Positions 1-7,691 of a DNA stretch of 64,000 nt are shown here, piece after piece (the stretch's first letter is position 1; the number at the start of each line of letters is the position of its first letter). Source of the stretch: Verrucomicrobiota bacterium (GTDB lineage Bacteria; Verrucomicrobiota; Verrucomicrobiia; Verrucomicrobiales; DEV007); the NCBI GenBank assembly GCA_018970725.1, contig JAGWVU010000006.1, positions 1 to 64,000 of the forward strand, read 5' to 3'. Under the pieces are notes generated by a model, which was not told where the DNA came from, did not search any database, and saw nothing but the letters and a program-made list of their open reading frames with translations. The position numbers were made by a program, and so were the translations under genes.

Positions 1-571
1 TCCAGCTCTGGAGCGCATCGGCATGGCAGGGAAAGCCGTTTTGTCTGGCCTTTCCTGGCTACATCCCCGCACGAGGGCCCTTGCCCGCTCCGTTATTCGA
101 GGCCAAGCCGCTGCCCTCAGCCGCTCACCGACCATCGCACCCCCACGAGTGGCACAGTCAAGCAGCTGGAATGCTCCGCAAGAACCCTATCAACCTGCTT
201 GATGGTCGGGGCAGTTCCAGGCATTTAACCTGCTTGATGGTGTCGCGTCAGCCTGAAGCGGGCGGCGGAGGGCGGACGCTACGTCAACTTTCAACCTGCT
301 TGATTGTCGAGCGTCCTGCGGCTGCTGGTGCGCGGGAGGAGGATTTTTGCGCTTTGTTGGTGTTCTGGGTTTTTGGGACGAATCGACGGGGAATGATGGG
401 GCTGAGGGGGGATGACGACAGAACCCTATCAACCTTCTTGATAGTGCTGGTGGAGCCGGGCCGCTTGATCCGCGGCCGCGGCGTCGCAAGGATGAATCCC
501 GTTTTGCGTGTGCGTTTTCCATCAGCGTTGACTCTGGATCCGGAGTGCCTTTGAATCCGGTTTCTTCATCC
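1..571. other. Gene-free region with palindromic repeats
   Basis: No convincing coding region is seen here. The open frames that cross it read through the repeat motif and are low-complexity. The notable content is the set of four related palindromic motifs between about 181 and 444, annotated separately. The region lies directly upstream of a small membrane-protein gene, so the motifs could act as operators for it or belong to a dispersed repeat family. Confidence 0.6.
181..444. repeat. Four copies of a TCAACCTGCTTGA-type palindrome
   Basis: The copies read ATCAACCTGCTTGAT (189-203), TTTAACCTGCTTGAT (224-238), TTCAACCTGCTTGAT (290-304) and ATCAACCTTCTTGAT (428-442). Each is an inverted repeat of the form (A)TCAA-N5-TTGA(T); the fourth extends to perfect 7-base arms (426-444, CTATCAA/TTGATAG). 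Copies 1 and 4 also share an identical 16-base block, AGAACCCTATCAACCT, at 181-196 and 420-435. A fifth, perfect copy lies 26 kb away at 26661-26675. Spacing between copies is irregular and roughly doubles each time (35, 66, 138 bases). They may be operator sites for an HTH regulator or a REP-like dispersed repeat; the sequence alone does not decide. Confidence 0.75.
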
Positions 572-925
572 ATGTATGAGCATCATTCCAAAGGGTTGTT
601 AAGCTGGACCGAGTTTTTCGGCCGCGTCCTCCGGCACCTGTTCCTGGCCTCGGCCTTGCTGACGCTGGGCTTGGGAATCGGGGTGGCCGGTTATCACTTC
701 GTGGGCGGACTTGGCTGGATCGACTCCCTTCTGAACGCCTCCATGATCTTGGGTGGCATGGGGCCCGTGGATCCGCTATCCTCACCGGCGGCGAAGCTCT
801 TCGCGGCGGGCTATGCGCTCTTCTCGGGACTCTTCTTCATCGGAGTCGCCTCGCTGATGGTCGCCCCCTTTGCCCACCGCATCCTGCACACGTTTCACGC
901 ATCCAATTCAAAGCCCAAAACCTGA
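572..925 (+). CDS. Small membrane protein, function unknown
   Basis: A product of about 117 residues from the ATG at 572; an in-frame GTG at 545 would add nine residues. After a short polar N-terminus it has a hydrophobic segment (about residues 20-45), a second weakly hydrophobic stretch around GWIDSLLNASMILGG, and a third segment near residues 75-100, so two to three membrane passes. The middle segment resembles the re-entrant loop of small ion-channel-like proteins, but no selectivity-filter motif is visible and I do not assign a function. The C-terminus is polar and basic. It is preceded by the palindromic repeat array and followed 101 bases later by the ComEC-like gene on the same strand. 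Confidence 0.6.
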   Translation: MYEHHSKGLLSWTEFFGRVLRHLFLASALLTLGLGIGVAGYHFVGGLGWIDSLLNASMILGGMGPVDPLSSPAAKLFAAGYALFSGLFFIGVASLMVAPFAHRILHTFHASNSKPKT

Positions 926-1026
926 GTCGCCGCCCTGTATCGAGCCGCGGACATGAAAAGCGAATCGTTGGGCGATCGATTTCCCTTTGCAAACACCGAA
1001 ATACAGGTGTCAGGATAGGGCTTTAT

Positions 1027-3363
1027 ATGCCCGACCTGCTTTACCGCCTGTTCAGGCGCGACCCGCTTTTCTTCATGGCTTGGTCGGCTTTCCTGGGGAT
1101 ATTGGGCGCATTCGCAGGTCTACCGATCCCGCTTTGGCTGGCCGCCGGATTCTTTTCCGGTTTCCTAATGTTGGCCCGACTCCCCGGCTGGAGTGGGATC
1201 ATCCTACCCGGAACGGCTTTGCTGTTCGCGGGGTGGACCGATCATCGGAAGTGTGATCCGGCGACGCTCGCGTTGGTGTGGTCCCATGAAGAGGCGGTGC
1301 CTGCGGAGCTGGAAGGGACGATCGTCAGACGAATGGAGGCGGATCGGGGCCGCTCCCGATTTTGGGTGCAGGTCCGCGGTTTGCGCATCGCGGAAGGGCC
1401 GTGGCTGCGGGAGCCGTTGATCTGTCAGGTCTCGGGTCCGCTGCCCGGATTGCGACTTGGGGAACGCGTCCGTGCCACCGGAATGCTCAAGGGTCTGGCG
1501 CCGCCCCGGAACCCGGGGGAAAGGGGACGGCGGGGCTACGCGAGAGCGGCCAACCAGGCCGTGGCGGACTTCTTGATTGCCGCCCCCCACCGGCTCTCGC
1601 GCGAGGGCAGGGACTGGCCGGGCCCGGTGCTGGAGTTCGCCGAAGCAACGCGGGACCGTCTGAGCCGGACCATCCTGAATGGTCTCCCGCCGGATGCGGA
1701 GGAAGCAGCCCTGCTCAACGGCATGGTTCTCGGGGTCACAGCCGACATCAGCCCGGAATCCGAGGAAGCATTCCGGCGGAGCGGAGGGATGCACCTGTTT
1801 TCGGTCAGCGGGCTGCACGTGGGGATCTTCGGCAGCGTCGCCTGGCTCATCCTGAGGGTTCTCGGGGTTTCCCGCCGCCCGGCAATCGGGGTGATCGTCC
1901 TGCTCGGGGGTGCCTATGCGCTGGTGACGGGATTGCCATCCCCCGCGGTCCGTGCAGCCATCATGCTCGGCGTTTTCCTGGGCGGGTTTGTGGTGCGCCG
2001 ACAGCCCCGGGTGCTGAACAGCGCTGGCCTCGCGGCCCTGGTCATTCTGGCCTTCGATCCGCATCAGGCCTTCTCTATCGGGTTCCAACTTTCCTTCGCG
2101 GTGTTGGTCGCCATTGGGATATTGGATGGCCCGATGCGGTCAGTAACGAGGCGATTTCTGGCACCGGACCCCTTCATCCCGGCCTCACTGGTGCCCCGCT
2201 GGAGGCGCCGGGTGCAGTTCAGCGGACAATATTTCGCGGACATCGTGACCGTCTCCGCCGCCGCCTTCGCGGGATCGGGCCCGTTGCTTTGGTGGTATTT
2301 CGGCACCGTGACCCCGGCTGGAATAGTCGCCAACTGCGCCCTGATCCCGCTCTCATGGTTGGTCATGGCGCTGGCGACATTGAGCATGCTGACGGGGGCC
2401 TGCGGCCTCGGGCCGTTGTCGATCGCCTGCAATCAAATCAACCTGCCATTGGTCGGCCTGGCCAAACAGTCGGCCGCTCTCTTCGCGGCGTTGCCAGGGG
2501 GGCACTTTGAAGTGGCTCCGGCGGCGGATCTTCTGGGGCAAGGACCGGAGGCGGACAGGGCGGAGATGATCGTTTTTGATTCAGGGCTCGGTTGCGGGCC
2601 GCAAGCCTTGAGATCTTGGTCCGGCGGGGAGGCGGGAGCGCGCGCAGGCGTTTGGTTGATCGATTGCGGTGACGAGGCGGGTTACAGCCGGGCGGTCCGT
2701 CCATGGTTGCTCCGTCACGCGCCGCACCGGTTGGAAGGTTTCTTCGCGACTCATGCGGACCGTGCCCACCTTGGCGGCTACGGGAAACTGGCGCGGGACT
2801 TCTCCATCCGGCGGAGGTTGACGGGTGTCGGCTTCGAAGAGCTGGAGCCCGGCGCGGCGCGGGCGGGGACCGCCCTGGAGAAGGTGAGCGCGGGAGCCTG
2901 TTGGAGCCCGGGACCGCGGCTGGGGATCGAGGTCGTCTTTCCGCCGGCGGATCTTCAAGGCCAAAGCCGGCCGGACGACGAGTGCCTGGTCCTCTTGATT
3001 TCACTGGGCCCGTGGCGGGTCTTGTCCATGGCGGACAGCGGGTTCAAGACGGAAAAATGGATCCTCCGGAACCGCCCCGGGCTGCGGGCGGACGTGTTGG
3101 TGATGGGCCGGCACGGATCGGACTTTTGCGGCTTGCCAGAGTTTCTGGATGAAATCGCGCCGCGCGCAGTCATTGCCAATTCGGCACCCTTCGCGGCGAG
3201 CGGAACCGTGCTGGAGACGACCCGGGCCAGCCTGCGGAAAGCCGGGATCACCCTGTTCGATCAGGAGGTCTGCGGGGCCGTCGAAATTTGGCGGGAACAG
3301 GAAAATTTAGTTTTGCGAGGCTTCATCGACGGGGTGATGGTGAAGATTGAGCGTCGCTATTGA
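1027..3363 (+). CDS. comEC: ComEC/Rec2-family membrane protein
   Basis: A 778-residue protein with the ComEC layout: N-terminal membrane segments and a soluble DUF4131-like region (about 1-230), the Competence membrane domain (about 235-500) with the family motif HLFSVSGLHVGIFG and FSIGFQLSFAVLVAIG, and a C-terminal metallo-beta-lactamase-like domain (about 515-760). In characterised relatives ComEC forms the inner-membrane channel that passes single-stranded DNA during natural transformation. In the C-terminal domain the usual zinc motif (H-x-D-x-D-H-x-G-G pattern) reads THADRAHLGG, so the second aspartate is alanine. This suggests altered or lost nuclease activity. The start ATG at 1027 directly precedes the first membrane segment. 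No com partners are seen nearby, but type IV pilus retraction ATPases lie 16 kb away. Confidence 0.9.
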   Translation: MPDLLYRLFRRDPLFFMAWSAFLGILGAFAGLPIPLWLAAGFFSGFLMLARLPGWSGIILPGTALLFAGWTDHRKCDPATLALVWSHEEAVPAELEGTIVRRMEADRGRSRFWVQVRGLRIAEGPWLREPLICQVSGPLPGLRLGERVRATGMLKGLAPPRNPGERGRRGYARAANQAVADFLIAAPHRLSREGRDWPGPVLEFAEATRDRLSRTILNGLPPDAEEAALLNGMVLGVTADISPESEEAFRRSGGMHLFSVSGLHVGIFGSVAWLILRVLGVSRRPAIGVIVLLGGAYALVTGLPSPAVRAAIMLGVFLGGFVVRRQPRVLNSAGLAALVILAFDPHQAFSIGFQLSFAVLVAIGILDGPMRSVTRRFLAPDPFIPASLVPRWRRRVQFSGQYFADIVTVSAAAFAGSGPLLWWYFGTVTPAGIVANCALIPLSWLVMALATLSMLTGACGLGPLSIACNQINLPLVGLAKQSAALFAALPGGHFEVAPAADLLGQGPEADRAEMIVFDSGLGCGPQALRSWSGGEAGARAGVWLIDCGDEAGYSRAVRPWLLRHAPHRLEGFFATHADRAHLGGYGKLARDFSIRRRLTGVGFEELEPGAARAGTALEKVSAGACWSPGPRLGIEVVFPPADLQGQSRPDDECLVLLISLGPWRVLSMADSGFKTEKWILRNRPGLRADVLVMGRHGSDFCGLPEFLDEIAPRAVIANSAPFAASGTVLETTRASLRKAGITLFDQEVCGAVEIWREQENLVLRGFIDGVMVKIERRY

Positions 3364-3404
3364 AGAGTTTCCTGTTATGATTTTTTTGCAAGAAGCACTT
3401 TGCT

Positions 3405-5009
3405 GTGGCATCATTCCCTTTCAACTCTCATTCCGGAGTGGCCACGGCCCTTGGAACACACAATATTTTCGGCACGCTGAAGAGTCTCATCACAGGAACA
3501 TTGGCCAGCCTTTTGTTAAGTCTGGCATGCGCTCAGGAAGCTCCGCAGAACCGGGTCTGGACGAATCTGGACGGACGCAAGCTGGAGGGCCGGATGAGTG
3601 ATCTGGGCGATGCCGAGGTGGAAGTTCGCCTCATGAACGGCAAGGCGGTGAGGATTCCGCTGGCTTCGCTGTCCGCCGCGGATCAAGCCTACGTGAACGG
3701 ATGGCAGGATCTTGGATTTGGGATCAAGGTGGGCCGTTGGCCGCAGGAGTTGCGCCCGATGCTGAACTTCACGGCGCGGGAATTGGAACGGAAACCGGAG
3801 GGCGAGTGCGTTTACGCCACGCCGAATTTCCGCTACATCTGCGATGCCCCGTTGGCTGCCAGCCTGATCAAGGAATACGCCCTGGCCTTTGAAGGCACGT
3901 ATTACGCCATTAAGAACCTGCCGTTGCAACTCGACCCCCGCCCGCCCGGCAACGGTCACTTCGTGGTGCGCCTGTTCCGGAACCGTGAAGATTACCTTCG
4001 GGCGGGAGGCCCCGAGGGATCCTCCGGGGTCTACGTGGTGCGCACGAGGGAGATTCTGGTTCCGATGGATTCCCTGGGCGTCCGCACGGTCGGTCGTCGG
4101 GTCGCGATCGATCCGCGCGCCTACGACGCCGGGACCCTGATCCACGAAATCACGCATCAGGTGATGCACGACTGGCTGAACGTGCTTCCCGTGTGGTTCG
4201 TCGAAGGGATTGCGGAATACATGGCGGCCGTGCCGTTCGACGACGCCCGATTCGATTTCCGCCGGATGGAAGAGGGGCTTGGCGGGTATCTGGAAACCGC
4301 CTACCACGTCGCGCGCCGGAAGGAAGGAAGCCTCCCTCTGGACATGGTGGCCCCTGAAGCATTGATGGCCATGACCCACCAGCAATGGGCTTCGGCCTTG
4401 TCCGAGCCGGGGGCGGCCGCCCTCAATTATCGCTCCGCCCTCCTGCTGGTTTACTACCTCATTCACCTCGATGGCAAGGGGGACGGCAGCTCAATCGTCG
4501 CCTATCTCCGCCAAGCTTGGACCAAGCAAGGTGAGATGGAGCACTTTGTCAGGGAATACAACGAGGCGGTGAATCGCTACAATGCCTCGTTGGCCGCCTA
4601 CAACGACTCGGTCCGCCGATACAACCAGGAGCTGGTCGACTTCCGGGAAAGCGTGGAGTCCTACAACAACAAGGTGCGGATCTTCAACGGCCAGTTGCGG
4701 CGCGGCGTGGCGGAGCAGGATTTGATCGAGGTCGGGGATGAACCGGGATTGGCGCCCGAACCGCCGCTCAAGCCGGAGCTGCCGCGGATTCTTGCGGAAC
4801 GCCCCGACGGAGGCGGCGTGGTGGATTTGAGCCGGGCCGAACTGGAGGCTCGCCGGGCCATCTACCGGTCCCGGAATCCGAGCCAACTGTGGTCGGACAT
4901 GGAGCGAGCCTTTGCCGCGCAAGGGCTGAAGTTGCGCCCCGTCCAAGCCGAAGCGGCGCGGAGCGGGACCCGGGCGATTCCTCTTTCGCCTCCGAAAAAG
5001 GCTCCGTGA
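3405..5009 (+). CDS. Secreted SHD1-domain zinc metallopeptidase
   Basis: A 534-residue product with a GTG start and a hydrophobic export signal at about residues 26-43 ending in LACAQ. The mature N-terminus (about 50-100) is an SHD1-like module, WTNLDGRKLEGRM...VRIPLASLS, a small beta domain common in Verrucomicrobiota and Planctomycetota secreted proteins. It is followed by a gluzincin-type protease region with HEITH (about residues 246-250) and the downstream EGIAEYM glutamate, which together would hold a catalytic zinc. The C-terminal third (about 385-440) is a Tyr-Asn-rich coiled coil (YNEAVNRYNASLAAYN and similar heptads), then a proline- and charge-rich tail. The substrate is unknown; an envelope or cell-wall target is an inference. 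It converges with pyrE across 9 bases. Confidence 0.8.
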   Translation: MASFPFNSHSGVATALGTHNIFGTLKSLITGTLASLLLSLACAQEAPQNRVWTNLDGRKLEGRMSDLGDAEVEVRLMNGKAVRIPLASLSAADQAYVNGWQDLGFGIKVGRWPQELRPMLNFTARELERKPEGECVYATPNFRYICDAPLAASLIKEYALAFEGTYYAIKNLPLQLDPRPPGNGHFVVRLFRNREDYLRAGGPEGSSGVYVVRTREILVPMDSLGVRTVGRRVAIDPRAYDAGTLIHEITHQVMHDWLNVLPVWFVEGIAEYMAAVPFDDARFDFRRMEEGLGGYLETAYHVARRKEGSLPLDMVAPEALMAMTHQQWASALSEPGAAALNYRSALLLVYYLIHLDGKGDGSSIVAYLRQAWTKQGEMEHFVREYNEAVNRYNASLAAYNDSVRRYNQELVDFRESVESYNNKVRIFNGQLRRGVAEQDLIEVGDEPGLAPEPPLKPELPRILAERPDGGGVVDLSRAELEARRAIYRSRNPSQLWSDMERAFAAQGLKLRPVQAEAARSGTRAIPLSPPKKAP

Positions 5010-5018
5010 TCCGACGGA

Positions 5019-5591
5019 TCAGACGAAAAACTCGCTCTTACGGAAAGCGGAAACAACGGGGTAGCCCCGGCCCTCAATCGCCTCCTGCCCGCCCTCCTCC
5101 CGATTGACGAGACAAATAACGAAAGCAACCCGGCCTCCCTCGCGCTCGACCGCCTCGATGGCCTTGAGAGTGGAGCCACCGGTGGTGATGACATCGTCCG
5201 CGACGGCGACCAGATCGCCTTGGGTGAAAGGTCCTTCGATCTGGCGTCCCATCCCATGGGCCTTAGGTTCCTTGCGAACGCAGAAGGCGTTGACCGGGTT
5301 GGGATCACCCGCCAAGGACGAACGGATGGCAATCGCGAGGGCGATCGGATCCGCGCCCATGGTGAGCCCGCCCACGCCTTGGAGCCGAACCCCCAACTCG
5401 GTCTCCTTGGCTCGGAGGAGCGGGTGGAGAACCTCCCCGATCAGGGCGGCACCGCGGGCATGGAGAGCCGTTTGGCGGCAGTCGACATAGAAGTTGCTTT
5501 TGGCCCCGGACTGCAGGGTGAATTCCCCCAGGCGGACGGATCGTTCGGCGAGCAGGGCGAGAAGTTCGGAGCGAGAAGAAGCCGTGGGCAT
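5019..5591 (-). CDS. pyrE: Orotate phosphoribosyltransferase
   Basis: A 190-residue enzyme from the ATG at 5591; a GTG eight codons upstream (5615) is a possible alternative. It transfers the phosphoribosyl group of PRPP to orotate to give orotidine monophosphate in de novo pyrimidine synthesis in the cytosol. The PRPP-binding loop VAVADDVITTGGST is intact near residues 118-131, and the N-terminal FTLQSGAKSNFYVDCR block with the G-AD-IALAIA segment matches the PyrE family. Length is typical. The gene stands alone, convergent with the upstream peptidase and downstream of the terminator of the beta-barrel gene, so it must have its own promoter in the short gap 5592-5644. Confidence 0.92.
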   Translation of the reverse strand: MPTASSRSELLALLAERSVRLGEFTLQSGAKSNFYVDCRQTALHARGAALIGEVLHPLLRAKETELGVRLQGVGGLTMGADPIALAIAIRSSLAGDPNPVNAFCVRKEPKAHGMGRQIEGPFTQGDLVAVADDVITTGGSTLKAIEAVEREGGRVAFVICLVNREEGGQEAIEGRGYPVVSAFRKSEFFV

Positions 5592-5644
5592 GAGGCATGA
5601 GAGCGGTGATGGCACCCCGGGTCAATGGCGCACGGCGCCCAGAT

Positions 5645-5680
5645 AAAAAAAAGCCGGATGACCACGAGGATCATCCGGCT
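5645..5680 (-). terminator. Rho-independent terminator of beta-barrel gene
   Basis: Read on the minus strand, a perfect 10-base-pair stem (AGCCGGATGA pairing with TCATCCGGCT, 5652-5661 with 5671-5680) encloses a 9-base loop and is followed by eight T residues (5645-5652). It lies 37 bases beyond the stop of the outer-membrane protein gene and upstream of pyrE, so it separates the two transcripts. Confidence 0.9.
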
Positions 5681-5716
5681 AAGAAAAGCTATCGAATCTA
5701 GTTGCTGAAACCGCGA

Positions 5717-6562
5717 TTAGAAGGACACGGAAACCTTGGCTCCGCCGTAGAGGTCGTTGGCGCCCTCAATGGTGTTCAGCTGCTCGCGAGCTTCGAGAGC
5801 GAAGTTCGCTCCGATGTAGGGCACGAACGCGGCGCTCGGGGTAAGTTGGATCGGGGCGCTCAGCATCGCGCGGGCATGGGTGAGGCCTTGGTCAACACCC
5901 GAAACTTCCTGGTAGGTGTAGTATCCGATGCCGTAGCCAAGGGCCGCGGAGGGAACGAGGGACATCCACGGAGTCACGGCGAAGGTGTAGTCGCCACCCA
6001 CTTCGAAGTAATGCGCGTCGATTTTGAAGTCGAACGCATAGGTCCCGTAGATCTTACCGGCGTCGAAAACCGGAACGGAAGCGGTCAAAGAAAGATCGCT
6101 AGCACCCGTCACGGTGGAGTCCGGGGACTGAGGGAAACCGAAGGTGGAACCGTTCACGGAACCGGAGAAGGTATCCATGAAGAAGTATTGGGTGTAGGCC
6201 AACGTGAACGCGGCGAAGCCGGCGTCGTAGGTGATCCCGCTGAACAGGTCGATCTCCGAATACTCAAGTTTGCCACCTGGAACGTTGGTGTCGAGAGAGA
6301 CGGTGTAAAGGCCACCGACGTTCACGCTCACCTTGTCGCTGAGGCTGGTGGACCAGTTCAGACCGCTGTAAACGTTGTTGTTGGAGAACCACAGACCGCG
6401 GAAGTAATAAGCGGTCTCGTAACCGGCGTCGAGCGTGAACCCGGCGTCGTCCACCAGATAGTTCTGGGGTTCGATGACGTTCTTGGAGATGTCACCGCCT
6501 TGAGCGCTGAGGGCAGCGACCAAGGGCAGCAACGCGGCTGTCTTGATGAGGATGGACTTCAT
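5717..6562 (-). CDS. Outer-membrane beta-barrel protein
   Basis: A 281-residue protein with a cleavable signal peptide (MKSILIKTAALLPLVAALSA, then QGGD) and alternating hydrophobic beta-strand pattern rich in Tyr, Gly and Ser through to the end. It terminates in KVSVSF, the C-terminal phenylalanine expected of barrels inserted by the Bam machinery. The early GYETAYYFRGLWFSNN segment resembles the Gcw_chp-type (TIGR02001) barrel family, which has no firm function. The gene has a clear own terminator and a long AT-rich leader, and its codons are less GC-extreme than its neighbours, consistent with a strongly expressed envelope protein. It could be a porin or a structural barrel; the cargo cannot be read from the sequence. 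Confidence 0.82.
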   Translation of the reverse strand: MKSILIKTAALLPLVAALSAQGGDISKNVIEPQNYLVDDAGFTLDAGYETAYYFRGLWFSNNNVYSGLNWSTSLSDKVSVNVGGLYTVSLDTNVPGGKLEYSEIDLFSGITYDAGFAAFTLAYTQYFFMDTFSGSVNGSTFGFPQSPDSTVTGASDLSLTASVPVFDAGKIYGTYAFDFKIDAHYFEVGGDYTFAVTPWMSLVPSAALGYGIGYYTYQEVSGVDQGLTHARAMLSAPIQLTPSAAFVPYIGANFALEAREQLNTIEGANDLYGGAKVSVSF

Positions 6563-6790
6563 TTTCTTCAGTTGTTGTTGGCTGTGTCGTGTTGTTGTTG
6601 AGCTTCCCGTCCGTGAGGACCAAAAGCCCGAACCATCGTAAGGAAGTTTCCCAAAGAAGCAAACTAATGGTTTTTTAGGTTGCGCAAAAAATCAAAGCAA
6701 GCGCCAAAACCGAATCTTTTTCTTCTTGATCTTGATAATCAGATTTATTTGATTTCACGTATTTGGGGCTTTTCAAGAGATTGAGCTGAC
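6563..6790 (-). promoter_or_regulatory. AT-rich leader with CAACAACAAC direct repeats
   Basis: Upstream of the beta-barrel gene, on its coding strand, two exact copies of CAACAACAAC (6571-6580 and 6591-6600) flank a 10-base spacer just before the start codon. No Shine-Dalgarno sequence is present (the context is GAAGAAAATG). Such unstructured CA-rich leaders can favour ribosome access. The stretch 6640-6775 is markedly AT-rich against a GC-rich background and is the likely promoter region, but I cannot fix -35/-10 boxes with confidence. Confidence 0.5.
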
Positions 6791-6827
6791 CTTCGCGATG
6801 CCCGGCGGAGGGCCTGTCCCTCCTGGC

Positions 6828-7691
6828 TCAAGCGTGACCGGAGGCATCCGGGGCTCCGCGACGGACGACGTAACTGCCGGATTTCTCGTCCTCCTCGAGC
6901 CGAAGCATTCCACGCTTTTGGGCTTCTTTGAGTACGTCGCTGAAACTGCGGAATCCGTAATCCCTTTCAATGAACCCGGGCCTTTGCCTCTTGATGGTCT
7001 GTTTGACCATGGAAGCCCAGATGACGGTTTCCTCCCCCCGTTCCTCGAGCAGGGTATCCAGCGTCTCGGCCACCAGATCGATGGCCTCGTCCCGCCGGTC
7101 CGGTTGCGGGTTGTCGGGCGATGCGGCCCCGGACGAGGCGCGTTTGGGAGAGGGTTTGGCGCGGTTTTCGACCTTGCGGACGAGATCGTCGTAGAAAATG
7201 AACTCGTCGCAGTTGGAAACGAATAGGTCGGAGGTGGAGTGGCGGACGCCCAGCCCGATGACCAACTTGTTGTTTTCCCGCAACTTGCTGACCAAGGGGG
7301 AGAAATCAGAGTCTCCGCTGATGATCACGAAGGTATCGACGTGCGGCTTGGTGTAACAGAGGTCGAGGGCATCGACCACCATCCGGATGTCGGCCGAGTT
7401 TTTGCCGCTCTGGCGGAAATGAGGGATGTCGATGAGTTCGAACGCAGCCTCGTGCATCGACCGTTTGTAGGTTTCGTAGCGGGACCAGTCGCAATAGGCC
7501 TTTTTGACGACGATGTTTCCCTTGACCAACAGGCGTTCGAGGACCTTGGCGATCTCGAAGCGGGCGAATTTGGCCTCACGGGCACCGATCGCGACGTTTT
7601 CGAAATCACAGAAAACGGCGAGGATGGAGGTGTTGTTGCGTTCGGAAGCGATGGAGTTGACGTGGTTCAAGGACGCAGGACTATCGCGCAC
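6828..7691 (-). CDS. NYN (PIN-like) nuclease with OST-HTH/LOTUS domain
   Basis: A 287-residue protein with a GTG start. Residues about 23-170 form a NYN/LabA-type PIN-like domain: the first acidic motif is FCDFENV and the central one is SGDSDF, with a further aspartate in NSADIRMVVDAL, giving the acidic site used by this RNase superfamily. A charged linker (about 172-200) leads to a C-terminal winged-helix OST-HTH/LOTUS-type domain (about 200-280, with GFIERDYGFRSFSDVLKEAQ), which in relatives binds RNA. The likely role is RNA cleavage or RNA quality control in the cytosol. Its start overlaps the stop of the upstream M50 gene by 11 bases, suggesting translational coupling with that cassette. 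Confidence 0.85.
   Translation of the reverse strand: MRDSPASLNHVNSIASERNNTSILAVFCDFENVAIGAREAKFARFEIAKVLERLLVKGNIVVKKAYCDWSRYETYKRSMHEAAFELIDIPHFRQSGKNSADIRMVVDALDLCYTKPHVDTFVIISGDSDFSPLVSKLRENNKLVIGLGVRHSTSDLFVSNCDEFIFYDDLVRKVENRAKPSPKRASSGAASPDNPQPDRRDEAIDLVAETLDTLLEERGEETVIWASMVKQTIKRQRPGFIERDYGFRSFSDVLKEAQKRGMLRLEEDEKSGSYVVRRGAPDASGHA

Noticed and set aside
81-554. A 157-codon frame across the repeat array
   Set aside because: Its only pattern (repeated NLLDG/CLIV-like segments) is the translation of the palindromic repeat itself.
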